The notes under the pieces are model-generated. The model ran no database searches and was not told where the DNA came from. It saw only the letters and a list, made by a program, of their open reading frames with translations. The position numbers and the translations under genes were made by a program. Of a stretch of DNA of 16,750 nucleotides, positions 1 to 10,322 are shown in pieces. Every line of letters begins with the position of its first letter. The first letter of the stretch is position 1. This DNA comes from Hyphochytrium catenoides (Eukaryota; Sar; Hyphochytriomycetes; Hyphochytriales; Hyphochytriaceae), in contig FLMG01000310.1 in NCBI GenBank assembly GCA_900088475.1, positions 1-16,750 on the forward strand, in the 5' to 3' direction.

Positions 1-1289
1 TGAGAATCCCCATTGGACCAAGTTGCCAACGGTCTCGCCCGCAATGTCGAGTACCTCTGAGAACAGAGACATCCGAGAGGCACGAAGTCTTCAGCTGCCC
101 TTCTTCTAAGGCGGACAATTGTTTAGTGCTACACTTTGCCAAGTCAGTGATGATGATGGTGGAGGGTGTGCGCGGCACAGCTAACCGATTAGTTTAAAGT
201 GGACGGGCTCCGCCTCAATCACTTTTTGGTGATGACCAGGCACAAGGCTGGCCGCCAGCGGGTAGAGAAGGGACAAAGCACAGAGGAAGCCAATCAAGTC
301 ACTGTAAAGCAGCCTAGGAACAACTCTGTCGAGCCTTGTGAGACGTTGGTCAGGCTTCTGACATACACCATTTTGATACATAGAGGAGGTTCAGCATCTA
401 CCGAAGAAGCCAGTTCTCAGGCTCTCAAGAGGGAAGGGAGAAGGGAGGCAGCAAGAAGCAGTCAACAAGCCTGCAGGACCCAGGACCCAATACCTCTGTC
501 ACTCTTGAAAAGGACAGGGCGACAGACATGCATTTTATGGGGGATAGTTCTTAGAGTGTTCCCATCTCGTCTTCTACAGTACTTCCTCTTCCTCTTCCTC
601 AACCCGTTGTACTGTCTGTGCGCACATTGTGCGCCTGGAGATGCTGTTCGTACTCGTACAAATAGAGAATGCAATGGGACGCACTTCCGCGGCAGTGAAT
701 ACAACACGTACACGTACAGCAGGTTGGTACGGACGCTACAACATGTACAGACGGCGCAGACTCCTTGCTTTCTGTTCCTAGTGTGTGCCTTTTGGAGCTG
801 TGAACCCAGATCCTTGTCTGCAGACTGCTCCTGAGATTCTGACAGAGATCTAAAGCCTCTACAAGCTTCGACAGGTGCTGACACAAAGATTGAGGAATCT
901 CGTCTCATCATTGCTGTCATACAGGCGATGAGGATCCAGGAGGCTGCAATCCAAACTGGTTTGAAGAAGAGTTTTAATCTTCGTAAGCCAGTGCGATCAA
1001 GTAGAGAACCTACTTGGCTATACAAGGCCAGTTGAGAAGAAAGTCGCACCACTCCTTTTCCATTGGGCGGTGATTATTGGAAGGTTACATGCGCCACTTG
1101 GCTGTCCTGTCTTGTCCCTTGTCGGGTGCGGAGACGACAGGATACTTTTTGGCCTATACCTTCGGAGAACCTTGCTCTTTCATTCATTTACCAGATATTC
1201 CTTTCATTTAGGATGCGGGTTTGACTGTGTGAACGAAGCTAATAGAGATATAGTGCCCTGAGTACGGCCAGGAGGTCCACTCTCGTATA
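1..1289. other. Left-edge region without a supported gene
   Basis: No protein family is recognisable here. Long open frames overlap on opposite strands (199-834 plus, about 211 codons; 462-1052 minus, about 196 codons), so at most one could be real, and both have an irregular composition rich in Cys, Arg and Ser. A short minus-strand frame at 181-381 contains a hydrophobic segment after a plausible acceptor (CTGCTTTACAG on the minus strand) and could be a last exon. At the extreme left an open minus-strand frame runs off the window, and a plus-strand frame is open from base 3 to 197. Short CT-rich tracts occur near 579-600. Upstream control signals of the P450 gene should lie at the right end, but I see no clear TATA box. 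Confidence 0.4.
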
Positions 1290-3116
1290 ATGATTTCTCC
1301 ACTGCTCTCTTACCCCCTCCTCGGTGGGCTCGCCCTCTTCTTGCTGCTTGTGCTGGCATCTTTGTGCATCCGCATCACCACCTTGATCACCCTTCGGACA
1401 CATCGCCTGCCTCCAAAGGCAGGACCAGGGCTGCGTACTTTCGGCTTTTTGCCTGAGTTCTCTGAGAGTGGTTTTAGCGCCGGTCACGTCTTCAGGCAGA
1501 AAACTCATGACAGGTGAGCCTTAGCGCCAGCTTTTGTATGGCACTTTACTAGAATAGTGACCATGATCGGTCTACTTATGATGGCTTATCGTCAGCAGAT
1601 GTGGGCCTGTCTGGTTAGAACTTCAGCCAGTATGGACGATCCTCGCCTCTGGGTTGACTGATATTCCAGTTATCAACGTCGATCATCCTGAAGTCATTGC
1701 GAGGATCATGGACGAAACCAGAGATGATGCGTCCCTATGCCACGCGTCCATGTTGTACGCCAAGAGCATGTCATCCATGTCCCCCGCGGAGGTGGTTACA
1801 AAATGGCGGCAGATGATGACTCAGGCGCTGAGTCCGGATGAAAATCTCCATACTCTTCTAACTGACAAAGCAAGGCACAGGGTGGAGGCCTTCATCAGAC
1901 ATCTTGCAGCTCTTTCCGAAGCGCCAACTACATTGAAAGAAGGCCAAGGCTTCACTGAAATACCAGTATCCGTAGGACTACAACGCATGTGCTTCGAGGT
2001 CTCGTGTGAAATACTTCTAGGGAATCGAGTTGAGACGCTTGCTAGCGGGCATCCCATGTATAGTGCATGCCGATTGGTCCTAGACTCCTTCCACACCAAA
2101 AGCTTCCCCTGGGCTGCCAGACTCGTCAACGCCGCAACGGAGCTCAAGATGTATCGGGCATCAGAGGCCATTTCGAGCTTTGTAAGGGCAAGTCTTCACC
2201 GAATGCTCTCCCGCAGTGCAGAGAAGGAAGATTGTTTGGCAGCTGCACTGGTTCGTCAAATGTCAGATGAGTACTCCAGACACCTGACTTCCCAAGAAGT
2301 AGACTCTCTTAGGGATATGCTTACAACCTTGCTGGTCAGAGGTGCGTAAGTACCAAGTCTTTATTACTTTGACTGCAAACCTCATGAAATAGCCCAATAG
2401 GCCACCAAATTCTTGCCTCTACCATTGGCTGGAGCCTCCATTGCCTAGCTAACAACAAGAAAGCACAGATGACGTTACGCATGGAACCCAGGATAAGTGT
2501 CAGCTCTTTCGCGCACGACCATGGCCTTGCATATGGATTATCCTGCCTCAAAGAATCCATTCGAATGTACGCCACTGTACCTTCAATAACCCTACTCACC
2601 GCGAAGCCTATGTCGGTCTATCGCGACTTTTTGATACCACCAAGGTCGATAATAAGACTCACCCTCTATTCGTCCTATAAGGTAAGGAAAAGTCACAGGG
2701 TTCTGCTCTAAGACCTTAACCGGAACTGAAAACGGCTTTTATTACGATAGAGCCCGCGATACTGGTCAAGGCCCGAAGAGTTTCGGCCTGAACGACACCT
2801 TGCTGAGCCTTCACAGGTCATTGGGGCGAAGGGTAAGAGGTGGTCCTCTACCTCCTTTAGGATCTTCCTCTAACCAATAGAGGAATCTGCAGGCTTCAAG
2901 CCCCTGATATGTCCCTACTTTGATGCAAGGATATGTCCTCTAGAGCAATTTGCCCAGAACTTCTGCTCAGAAACTGTCAAATCGATCATCGATGAGTTTG
3001 ATATACGGCCCGGTGAAGAAGAACCAGAGACTGTGGACCGAGGAATACTCTGTCCTCGTAACGGCCTCTCACTATATATGCGACCCGCAGAGCTAGATAG
3101 GCCAGACAGGCGTTAA
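1290..3116 (+). CDS. Cytochrome P450, five exons, divergent active site
   Basis: Predicted heme-thiolate enzyme of about 521 residues, anchored in the ER or another membrane by a hydrophobic N-terminus (residues 4-27) followed by the Pro-rich hinge HRLPPKAGPG. Exons, all phase-consistent: 1290-1513, 1599-2341, 2401-2681, 2751-2832, 2881-3116. Introns are 85, 59, 69 and 48 nt. Visible P450 landmarks are an early beta region with DHPEVIARIM (103-112), helix I LLVRGHQILAS (319-329), helix K ESIR (374-377), PEEFRPERHL (424-433) and the cysteine loop PYFDARICP (455-463), with Cys462 the likely heme ligand. Oddities: the helix-I Thr is Leu327; in the cysteine loop the usual Phe, Gly and second Gly are Pro455, Asp458 and Leu464. 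Splice sites were chosen by motif continuity; the 48-nt intron and the first acceptor are the least certain. Substrate and CYP family are not recognisable. The gene converges on the kinesin gene. Confidence 0.85.
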
Positions 3117-3178
3117 GTTATTTGTTCAATTAGCAGAGAGGTAGGCGATCATGGCTCTTACTCGTCCTCAACATGAGA
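3117..3178. other. 62-bp convergent intergenic spacer
   Basis: The P450 stop (plus strand, 3114-3116) and the kinesin stop (minus strand, 3179-3181) face each other. Neither strand shows a canonical AATAAA within the spacer. The 3' untranslated regions of both genes must be very short or run into the opposing coding exon. Confidence 0.8.
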
Positions 3179-6100
3179 CTATGAGCTCATTGTGGTGCTC
3201 CTTCTGCTACTGGTGGACGAGAAGGACTCCATGATGTCCAAGATGGACTCCAGCTTCTCGCAGTCCCGCTCGAACTCTTTGCCATCCCTTGTCTCCTCCG
3301 CCTTCTTTACCTCAGGATATACAGCGGCTGCATTTCGCTCAGCTACACCGGAAGGAGTGAATATTAGCGAAGCCATAGAGGCTAGGTAGTGCCTAATTGC
3401 AGGCACCACTACCTTTGGATGCAGCGATTTGGGCGCCGTTCTCTCGATCCTGACTGTCCACTGCTGCTTCCGCTAGTGGGGAAGTTTTATAAGTGAGCGG
3501 CAAGCACTGACAGTTGCCAGGCTTGCTGTCATTACATCTACCTGTCAAGTGCTCTATCTTCAGCTCCAGCTCCTATTGAGAGAGAGGCCAGGTGGAAAGA
3601 AGCTTAGGCTCAGGAATATAGTCGCGATGCGTTAGCGCTTATGTTGGGTCTACCTGCACGAATAATTTATGCTGCTGTCGATTATCTTCCTCGAAATTTT
3701 GGATCCGACTGTGCGCTGCGATAGATCTTTCTGCCGCATTACGGACAGCAGCATCTACGGATTCTCTTAGAGAGACTAACTCTTGCTCTAATCCCTCCTC
3801 GGCCTGCAACAGTAAACAATTAAAAGTACGACAAGGTTCCCTCTGAGAAGTGCAAACATACCAGCTTCTTTTGTGCGAGGAGGTGTTCAAGCCGCGTTAT
3901 GGCTTCAAGACTCCTCTGATCCCCAGATTCCTCTTCGCTGCTGCATTTCAGGTGCTTCATCGCCTTCAAGCACAGCGTTGACGTCATTGGATCGTGATTA
4001 TGGTCGAATCGCTACGCAGTTATACATACCACTCCAAGGATATCCTCCGCAGCACTAAGAAGATCGTATCTCCCCTTGGTGGCCAGAACTGCCTTGGTGT
4101 TAGCCCTCTCCCTAGAAGCTTCTAGTTCACTGGTTTGCAGCTTTAAAGTGACGTTCACGAGCTGTACAAGCACTTTAGCCTTGTTCAAGGTACTAGCAAG
4201 ATCGAAGCGCATACCTCTTCTAAGAATAGCTTTTCCTTATTGGGGCGGTGTACCAGTGTCTGAGCCCAGAAACTCCCCATGTCTGTGTCCCTTGGAAGTT
4301 CCCACGTGGTCGCTTTCCCTTGAGATCTTGCCAATAGCTTGTTCTCTTCCTGCAGCTTCTTCACCTTTTTTCCAGAAGAACAGCTAAATAGCCTGAACTA
4401 ACGGGCGGGTAAGGGTGCAAGAAGCACGTGGTGGGGTCGTACCAGGGAGGTTAGGGCGTGGATCTCTCCGAGATGGCTTTCCTTTTCCTTTCGGATCGCC
4501 TCATCGTCCACTCTATCCAGCTTCCTTCTCAATGAGTTAACCTCCAGAACCATCTGCGTCACCTACAGGCGCGGCAAGTACCGCGAGTGAGTAGGCTAGA
4601 ACTCACTTCGGTTGTGGAGCAGGTCACCTCTAAGGACTTTGCTATGGATTCCTGCTTCTTGACCACCTCAAGCTCGGCTCGCAGTTCATCCACAAGCTTC
4701 ACTTCTTCTGGTGTCGATGGCAGAGCCATTCCTGAATTGGAGGACCCCAAAGTCAGCCAGCATATCGTTCCTCACCAGGGGATCCAAAGGGCAGAGCGAC
4801 CCGTGAGTAGTTTCACCTACCACGAGAGAGCTAGAGGGAGAGAGGGCACGAGAAAGAGAGAGAAGATCACACTTACCTCCCTCAGGCCGCTTCTGACTTA
4901 ACTTCTTTAGCTAAATAAAAAACTAAAAGTCAGTCATATCAAGGAGTAGTTTCTTAAATGTGTGAATGAGCTCGATACCTGGCCCTCTCTCAACTTTACG
5001 AAGAGCGCCTTAGACTGGATAAGATCATCTTTCTTCCTTGATAGATCACGCAAACTAAAAGGCCAATCCATTGTCACTATCACTACTTCCCAAAAACTAC
5101 ACTAAGACACTCCATTCTCACCCTTCGTTCTCAGCTTTCAAGTGCTTTATGGTGTCTTCCAGCTCTGAGTTTCTCTGCCAAGCCTGAAAGTAAGATGTTG
5201 CACTCGCGTTAGTGAAGGCACCAAAGATATACAGAGAGATACTGGAAAGGACAAAGACAGAGAGCGCGCGTGTGTGTGTGTGACGGAGATAGGAACACAG
5301 AGAGAGAGACTGACGAACGCACGACAGCAAAATGAAGCCCGATGGAGATGGAGAAGACGATCGAAGGACGAACAAAAGAGAGAGGCCGAGAGAGAATGAG
5401 AGAGAGCCATAGTTAGAGAAGCAGAAAGAGGGCTCATTTGTCCAAATGAGTGCAGGTAAAAGAGAAACAGAGGAGGGGCGACCAAGGTAAGAAGCAATGT
5501 CCGACCAGTCGAAGTGCCGTCTCCATTTCTGGGCTAGCCGTTGTTCCCTCCTTCTGCATTATGCCACTGGACGTAGTAGCGCTGCTTGTACCTAAGGAAG
5601 CCCAACCGTAACTCGACTGAAGCCTATGAAAGCGAAGGCATCGCCAGCTGACCTGGAGCACTGGAGTCCTTGGCGTCTCGCCCTTCATACATCGTCAACT
5701 TCTCTTTCAATCTCTTTACCTCCAGCTGCAAAGCTGTAACAGGATCCATGGCCCCTTCGTTGACCACGGCTTTATTCTGCCATACCGATATAAGACACTT
5801 CAAGCAGTTCCTATATCTTTCACCCAGGCTACTTATTTAGTCTGTTCATTTACCTTAATGTTCTTGGCTCGTTGGACAAACTTCAGAGTGGATAAGGTCT
5901 CATTAAACCATCTGCGGGCAGAGAGAAAGTTCGAGATGAGTGCCCAGCTTCGTATAGATCTAATGAGCTCAGTGGGGTGGACCTACTTGTCATCTGGGGA
6001 GATAGTTGCAATCATCGTAGTTTTCGAGTTGCCTCCTAACGAATTCTTCAAAAGGAAGGTCAACTTTGAGTCCCGGTAGTGGACATGCCGCTGAAGACCT

Positions 6101-8530
6101 TGGCTTGTGTCCACCAGGGCCATGATTACATTTCCCAGAGCTGAAAGCGACTTGTTGATACTGGCAGCCTAAGAAGGGCAAGCCGCGATCAAGGTTAGTG
6201 GACAAACGGGCTAGTGGCTGCTGGCAAACTCTCACCTCCTTTAGCCTTTCACCCGTAGCGCCAGTATGGGTCTGGCGCTCAGATCCAGCAAGATCGACCA
6301 GATGAAGTTGTGAGCGATAGACTATCTCCATGCCTTCCTACATAGGAGAACAAGAGCAGGTTTATAACGGAGTGAGTATATTAGATACGTTCCCACTGCA
6401 TACCTCCATCGCTGTGAGCCCAATGTTTATGGTGAAGACAGAGTGGGAGCGAGAACTCTCTCTGTTCATGCAGGTCGACCCCACACTGCGATTCGTCATC
6501 CCTATTTTCAGCCATTCCGATGCTTGCGCTGCATTGAGAATTCTCTCTTCGCGAATGCCCTGTGAAGTTCGTCATTAGTGCTTCTCCTACAAAGTGGTCG
6601 CATGAGCTCTATAAGGAACAAGACCTGTACGTATACACCTCTGTTGACGTCTTCACGCAAGCTCTTGTTCTCGGCATTGTTGTCCAAGAGGTCGAAGATC
6701 TGCTCATTGTAAATTTCCAAGAAGGAGCAGGTGCATTCAACCTTGCTACCTGCCTAGTGGTCACAATATCACTGGGAGGCGGGATAACCTAGCGCCTGGC
6801 AGAGCTTACCTGCTTTAGCTCGTCTGCCCGCTGGAAGAGGTACTCCAATACGCGAGGAATTAGCCCCCGATGCTCAATCTCATCAATCCCTGCACCCTCA
6901 GCCCCCTGAATGTAATTGAAAGGGTAATTAATCAGCTATTTCCCGCATTAGAAGCAACACAGTGAGTTGGGTACGAACCTGCATTGTGTACGTTTTGCCA
7001 CTACCAGTCTGTCCGTAAGCGAAGATGCAGCCGTTGTACCCTTCTATCGCGCTCTCCACAATGGGACGGCCAACGCATATAAAGATATCATTCTGTGTCA
7101 CCTGCTCACTGAATACTTTGTCAAAGGTAAAGGCTTTTTCCTGCTTGGCACTGGCCCCGATGCGGACGTTCCTCTCATCCTTCTACATAAGAAGTCAGCC
7201 GAGGTAGAAAGGGACTGACTGCATTTGCTTGGAGGGCTTCTGCTTACCTCTACGAACACGGTTCGACGGAAATTTTCTTTCTCGTCTTTGAGAGGAGGGC
7301 GAACTCGGACAATCACCCGGACACTCTGATCGTCCGCGAATGGCTCTGCCAAGTTATTGCCCGAGGTTGCCGGCGCATCATCAACGACGATGCCTAAATT
7401 GAGGTTAGACAAGGCAAAAGTAAGTTTTAGGGTGATTCAAACGTTAGCGATAAGGAATGGATCGTGTCAATAGATAGTGAATGAGAAGGAAGAGAAGTGG
7501 AAAGAAGGCAGGAAGTGGTCAAAGGGTTCTCTCACTCTTGTTCAATTTCACGGCCGGATGAGACTCACTGGTACTAGGGCTCGGCAATGCCACCTCTGGA
7601 CGCTCCATGCCATCTGAGCTCACTACGAAGGGCACCCCTTGCCCAGAGTCCTGTAAACGAGGGAGAAGAAGCGCGTGCTTTTCTTCCTTCTCCTTTTGGG
7701 ATGGTGACGGGAGGATGGTGACGCTCGGTACCCCTGTACGGGATGAAGAAACGGGACTGGCTGGGATGATAGGAGGGCGCAGTTCTGACACCCGTGAGAT
7801 ATCCTTTTCTTTTAAGTTACTGGGAGAGTTTGGAACACCGGCTGTTGAGGCTCTTCTGACGCTAGGACTGTTCAGTCTAGGTCCCATCCCTGTCAAGTCC
7901 TTCATTGAGCTTCCTGTCTCCATCAACTTACGTGGCGTTTGGCTGCCGGGGGTTGGAGTACTTCTTGGAGTGGGTTTAGGGCTGGATACTTTGGAAGGCA
8001 AAGCGAGCCTGCTCATGCGCGGTGTTCCTAACCTGTGGCGGACATGTGAGCTTGTGAGCTTGTACAATACAGACATTAATTCTGCAAAGGATAGGTTCGA
8101 CCTTGTGACGGGAGTTTGGGCCTTGATAGTCGCGGCTTGCCCATTGGTGAGATGCTTCAACGACTCCTTGGATCCCATATCGCCGTCCGGGCCGGCGAAG
8201 GAGCCTTTGGATGTTGTGCTGGGATGTACCATCGTGGTGTCAGAAAGAGAATTACTCAGCATGGCACTTTTCCGCAAACTAGGACCGGACCGGTAAAGCA
8301 CAACTGACAACAAAGAGACAAGAGCCTAGTTTGCGTCTGCAAGCCCACATAAGCTTTTCAAGGTAACCCGCGCTAAAGGCTTCTTCAGTCTCCGCCAGCT
8401 CTGCTGCCCCACCTCCTACGTCATAACCATGTCTCTTGCTACCAGAGGAGGACTCACACGGACTCAGCCTAGGAGCTAGGTCGTTTCGCCTCAGGGTCCC
8501 ATCAGATGAGGAGAAGAGCCGTCCATCCAT
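3179..8530 (-). CDS. Kinesin motor protein, kinesin-12/KIF15-like, about 24 exons
   Basis: Microtubule motor of about 1,120-1,140 residues. Exons (minus strand): 8530-8368, 8303-7536, 7393-7248, 7182-6979, 6905-6810, 6753-6625, 6559-6404, 6337-6236, 6168-5987, 5911-5854, 5776-5691, 5623-5506, 5183-5122, 5054-4979, 4910-4877, 4731-4607, 4562-4443, 4397-4306, 4219-4030, 3963-3862, 3803-3654, 3572-3542, 3472-3413, 3342-3179. Phases agree throughout. Residues 1-333 are a Ser/Thr/Pro-rich extension. The motor (about 334-668) starts [11 protein letters not shown] and has P-loop GQTGSGKT (416-423), [12 protein letters not shown], switch I NRESSRSH (534-541) and switch II DLAGSE (569-574). The neck NKAVVNE and [12 protein letters not shown] resemble KIF15; the stalk is heptad-rich coiled coil. 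Known family members act in spindle bipolarity or division-plane organisation; that role is inferred here. The start is the first ATG in frame of exon 1; an ATG at 8262 is an alternative. Exons between 4731 and 3862 have uncertain borders: 4628 could end one exon, 4364 could start another. Confidence 0.93.
3384..3414. repeat. Small inverted repeat inside a kinesin intron
   Basis: AGGTAGTG at 3384-3391 pairs with CACTACCT at 3407-3414, and inner bases GCCT/AGGC can extend the stem with a bulge. It covers the 5' end of the last 70-nt intron of the kinesin gene (3412-3343), so the donor site could be sequestered in RNA structure. This may be chance. Confidence 0.4.
5184..5505 (-). repeat. Low-complexity long intron with GA and GT microsatellites
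   Basis: This 322-nt segment lies between two coiled-coil exons of the kinesin gene and is far longer than the neighbouring introns. On the plus strand it holds many short GAGAGA tracts (about 5298-5310 and 5376-5406) and a GC/GT run (about 5266-5282). Its acceptor, TTTCAG before 5183, is good. The donor at 5505 (GTCGGA) is weak and was chosen because it joins the flanking heptads in frame. Confidence 0.6.
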
Positions 8531-9146
8531 CGAGCTCGCTCCAGGGAGCAAGTGATGATGGATTGTAACTCCTTTTCTTCGTCCCCTCGATTCGATCCGG
8601 AACTTGTACCGCCCTGTTCCTGATATGAGTTGCCTCTATGATAGTATTCATGATCACAGATCAAGTGGTCATCAGAACCTCTTTTTATAAGCAACAAAAG
8701 ATCGGGTTACTGGGGATTACTTAGACCTGAAGATGGCTCGATAGAGCAGAGGCTCCCTAGTGGCTCCTCCCAAGGGTTGGCGGAAGGCTCCAGAATGACA
8801 GGCAGGCCTTCCAGTGTTTGCCCTCCTATGGCCCAGCAACCCTTCGGAGCTTGGAAAATCCCACTTTGTATTAGGTCGCCAGCTTCTTGCCCTCTTGACC
8901 AGTTGTTATAAAGTTAGAAAGGAATGTGCGAAAACCTGATTCTTAATACAGACATTTAACATATAATAGCAAGCACTACTTGTGGGGAGCTTCTTACGGA
9001 CATCCTCGTACGCGGAACTAGCCATTCGCGCATCTTGCTATCAAAACGTGACTCACCCGAGGGCTGCAGTAAGATCTACGAGGAGCCCACAAGGTTGGCA
9101 GTATAACTGCCCCGTGATACTGTCCAATAAATAAAGACTAGGATAC
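8531..9146. other. Spacer between transporter 3' end and kinesin start
   Basis: Both flanking genes lie on the minus strand, so this should hold the transporter 3' UTR and the kinesin promoter/5' UTR. I find no recognisable coding exon. The kinesin frame stays open upstream of the chosen ATG to about 8640 without another ATG, so a longer 5' exon cannot be excluded. No canonical minus-strand AATAAA follows the transporter stop; AATAAATAAA is present on the opposite strand at about 9125-9134. Confidence 0.5.
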
Positions 9147-10322
9147 CTAGTTGGCAGCAGCAGCTCTGAAACGCCGACCACCTACCACTAGCTGGAAGGG
9201 CAGGAGGAGTCTGCTGTACCAGGAGGTCGAGTATACTTTCCGGGCTACTTCAGATGTCTCTGCAACGAAAGAGGAGCTGTTAACAGAAACATTCAGAATG
9301 TTCTTTACTTCCTCACAGCATCCCTCTTTCTGAGTCAGCGGTACGCCTTCTTCCATATCCAGATGCGAACATTTCTCTGTCTGCACTGGCTTAACGGAGT
9401 AGAGATAAACTCCCACAGCGATGACCGGCGCGGCAATTACCACTCCAACATCCAAGTTGATCCCAAAGAGGAGGAACTGAAAGATTGGGAGTAGTACTAG
9501 CTCTAGAGAGCTTCCTATGACCTTGACCACTGAGTCCAGGTGCTTGAGAAGGAGACTCGTCACTATGCCCACCGTGGACATAATCAGGACCAACGGCAGA
9601 ACATACGGAGAAAGTAAAGGCAAGAATGACTCTGCCGTGAGAATCCCAACGCCGCCTTGGCGTATCATGAGGACCAAGCTGTTGATGAAGATGGAGTTGC
9701 CGTACATAAAGATATTCTGCAAGTTGAAGGGGCAGTCCACCTTCTTCAGGAGCGCTTCGGTGTACACAGATCCGAAGGCAGTCGCTAAAATTTGCGCGGA
9801 GAGCAGTACGTAGCCTAGATAAGAGGATCTGCTTTCCTCGGAACTGCTTAATGTTTTGCCGCCCTCCTTAATGATGCAGCCAATAGTGATTATTAGCAGT
9901 GCATACCACTGCCTTTTAGTCAACATCTTCCGGAACATCCATTGAAAAAGAACTCCGATCACCACCAACCTGAACTGCAATAGCATAGAGTAGGTTGCGG
10001 GGTCCATTAGAGACGTGTTGATGTAAGCCAAATTGTCATAGATTGCATACACCAGCGCAGGCACGATGTATCCAAGTCCTACTTTCATGTTTCCTCCGAT
10101 GTCCCTTCTCAAGGACTTCAGGTCACCGTCTTGTTGGAGGTACATCACCGTGGCTGAGATCAGCTTCAGCATGTTCGTAACAGTCACTGCAGCAGTAAAG
10201 TTGAATTCCACTCTTTGTACTTGAGTGGCATTGTAGGCCAGGAGCCCAAAGGCTATCCATAGAGTCAAATATGATCCGAAAAGGAGCTGCTTAGGCGCTG
10301 AGTCCAAGCCTAACAGAGCCAT
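9147..10322 (-). CDS. Nucleotide-sugar transporter, SLC35A-like
   Basis: Intronless gene for a 391-residue multipass membrane protein of the drug/metabolite transporter superfamily. Such carriers exchange cytosolic nucleotide sugars for nucleoside monophosphate across the Golgi or ER membrane to feed lumenal glycosylation. About ten hydrophobic segments lie within residues 12-310. Family-like stretches include VPALVYAIYDNLAYI (87-101), DPATYSMLLQFRLV (107-120), KRQWYALLIITIGCIIKE (136-153), GSVYTEALLKKV (184-195) and LLLKHLDSVVKVIGSSLEL (257-275). The loop and helix pattern is closest to UDP-galactose/CMP-sialate-type carriers as I recall them, but the substrate cannot be read from sequence. 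Residues 311-391 form a hydrophilic tail ending in a basic segment and a short Ala run, longer than usual for the family. The ATG at 10322 starts just before the first membrane segment. The next gene upstream on this strand is the DUF229 gene. Confidence 0.9.
   Translation of the reverse strand: MALLGLDSAPKQLLFGSYLTLWIAFGLLAYNATQVQRVEFNFTAAVTVTNMLKLISATVMYLQQDGDLKSLRRDIGGNMKVGLGYIVPALVYAIYDNLAYINTSLMDPATYSMLLQFRLVVIGVLFQWMFRKMLTKRQWYALLIITIGCIIKEGGKTLSSSEESRSSYLGYVLLSAQILATAFGSVYTEALLKKVDCPFNLQNIFMYGNSIFINSLVLMIRQGGVGILTAESFLPLLSPYVLPLVLIMSTVGIVTSLLLKHLDSVVKVIGSSLELVLLPIFQFLLFGINLDVGVVIAAPVIAVGVYLYSVKPVQTEKCSHLDMEEGVPLTQKEGCCEEVKNILNVSVNSSSFVAETSEVARKVYSTSWYSRLLLPFQLVVGGRRFRAAAAN

Noticed and set aside
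462-1052. Minus-strand 196-codon frame as a gene
   Set aside because: It begins at GTG, not ATG, overlaps a longer opposite-strand frame, and matches no family I recognise.
4012-4029. An 18-nt micro-intron GTATGTATAACTGCGTAG
   Set aside because: It would keep the frame, but 18 nt is far below the other introns here. A 66-nt intron using an AAG acceptor is in phase and of normal length.
7607-8296. Plus-strand 229-codon frame opposite the kinesin N-terminal exon
   Set aside because: It is the antisense shadow of the Ser/Thr/Pro-rich exon 8303-7536, whose splice phases connect to the motor exons on the minus strand.
8491-8697. Minus-strand frame upstream of the kinesin as an extra first exon
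   Set aside because: It starts at a non-ATG codon and is in a different frame from exon 8530-8368. No donor joins it convincingly.
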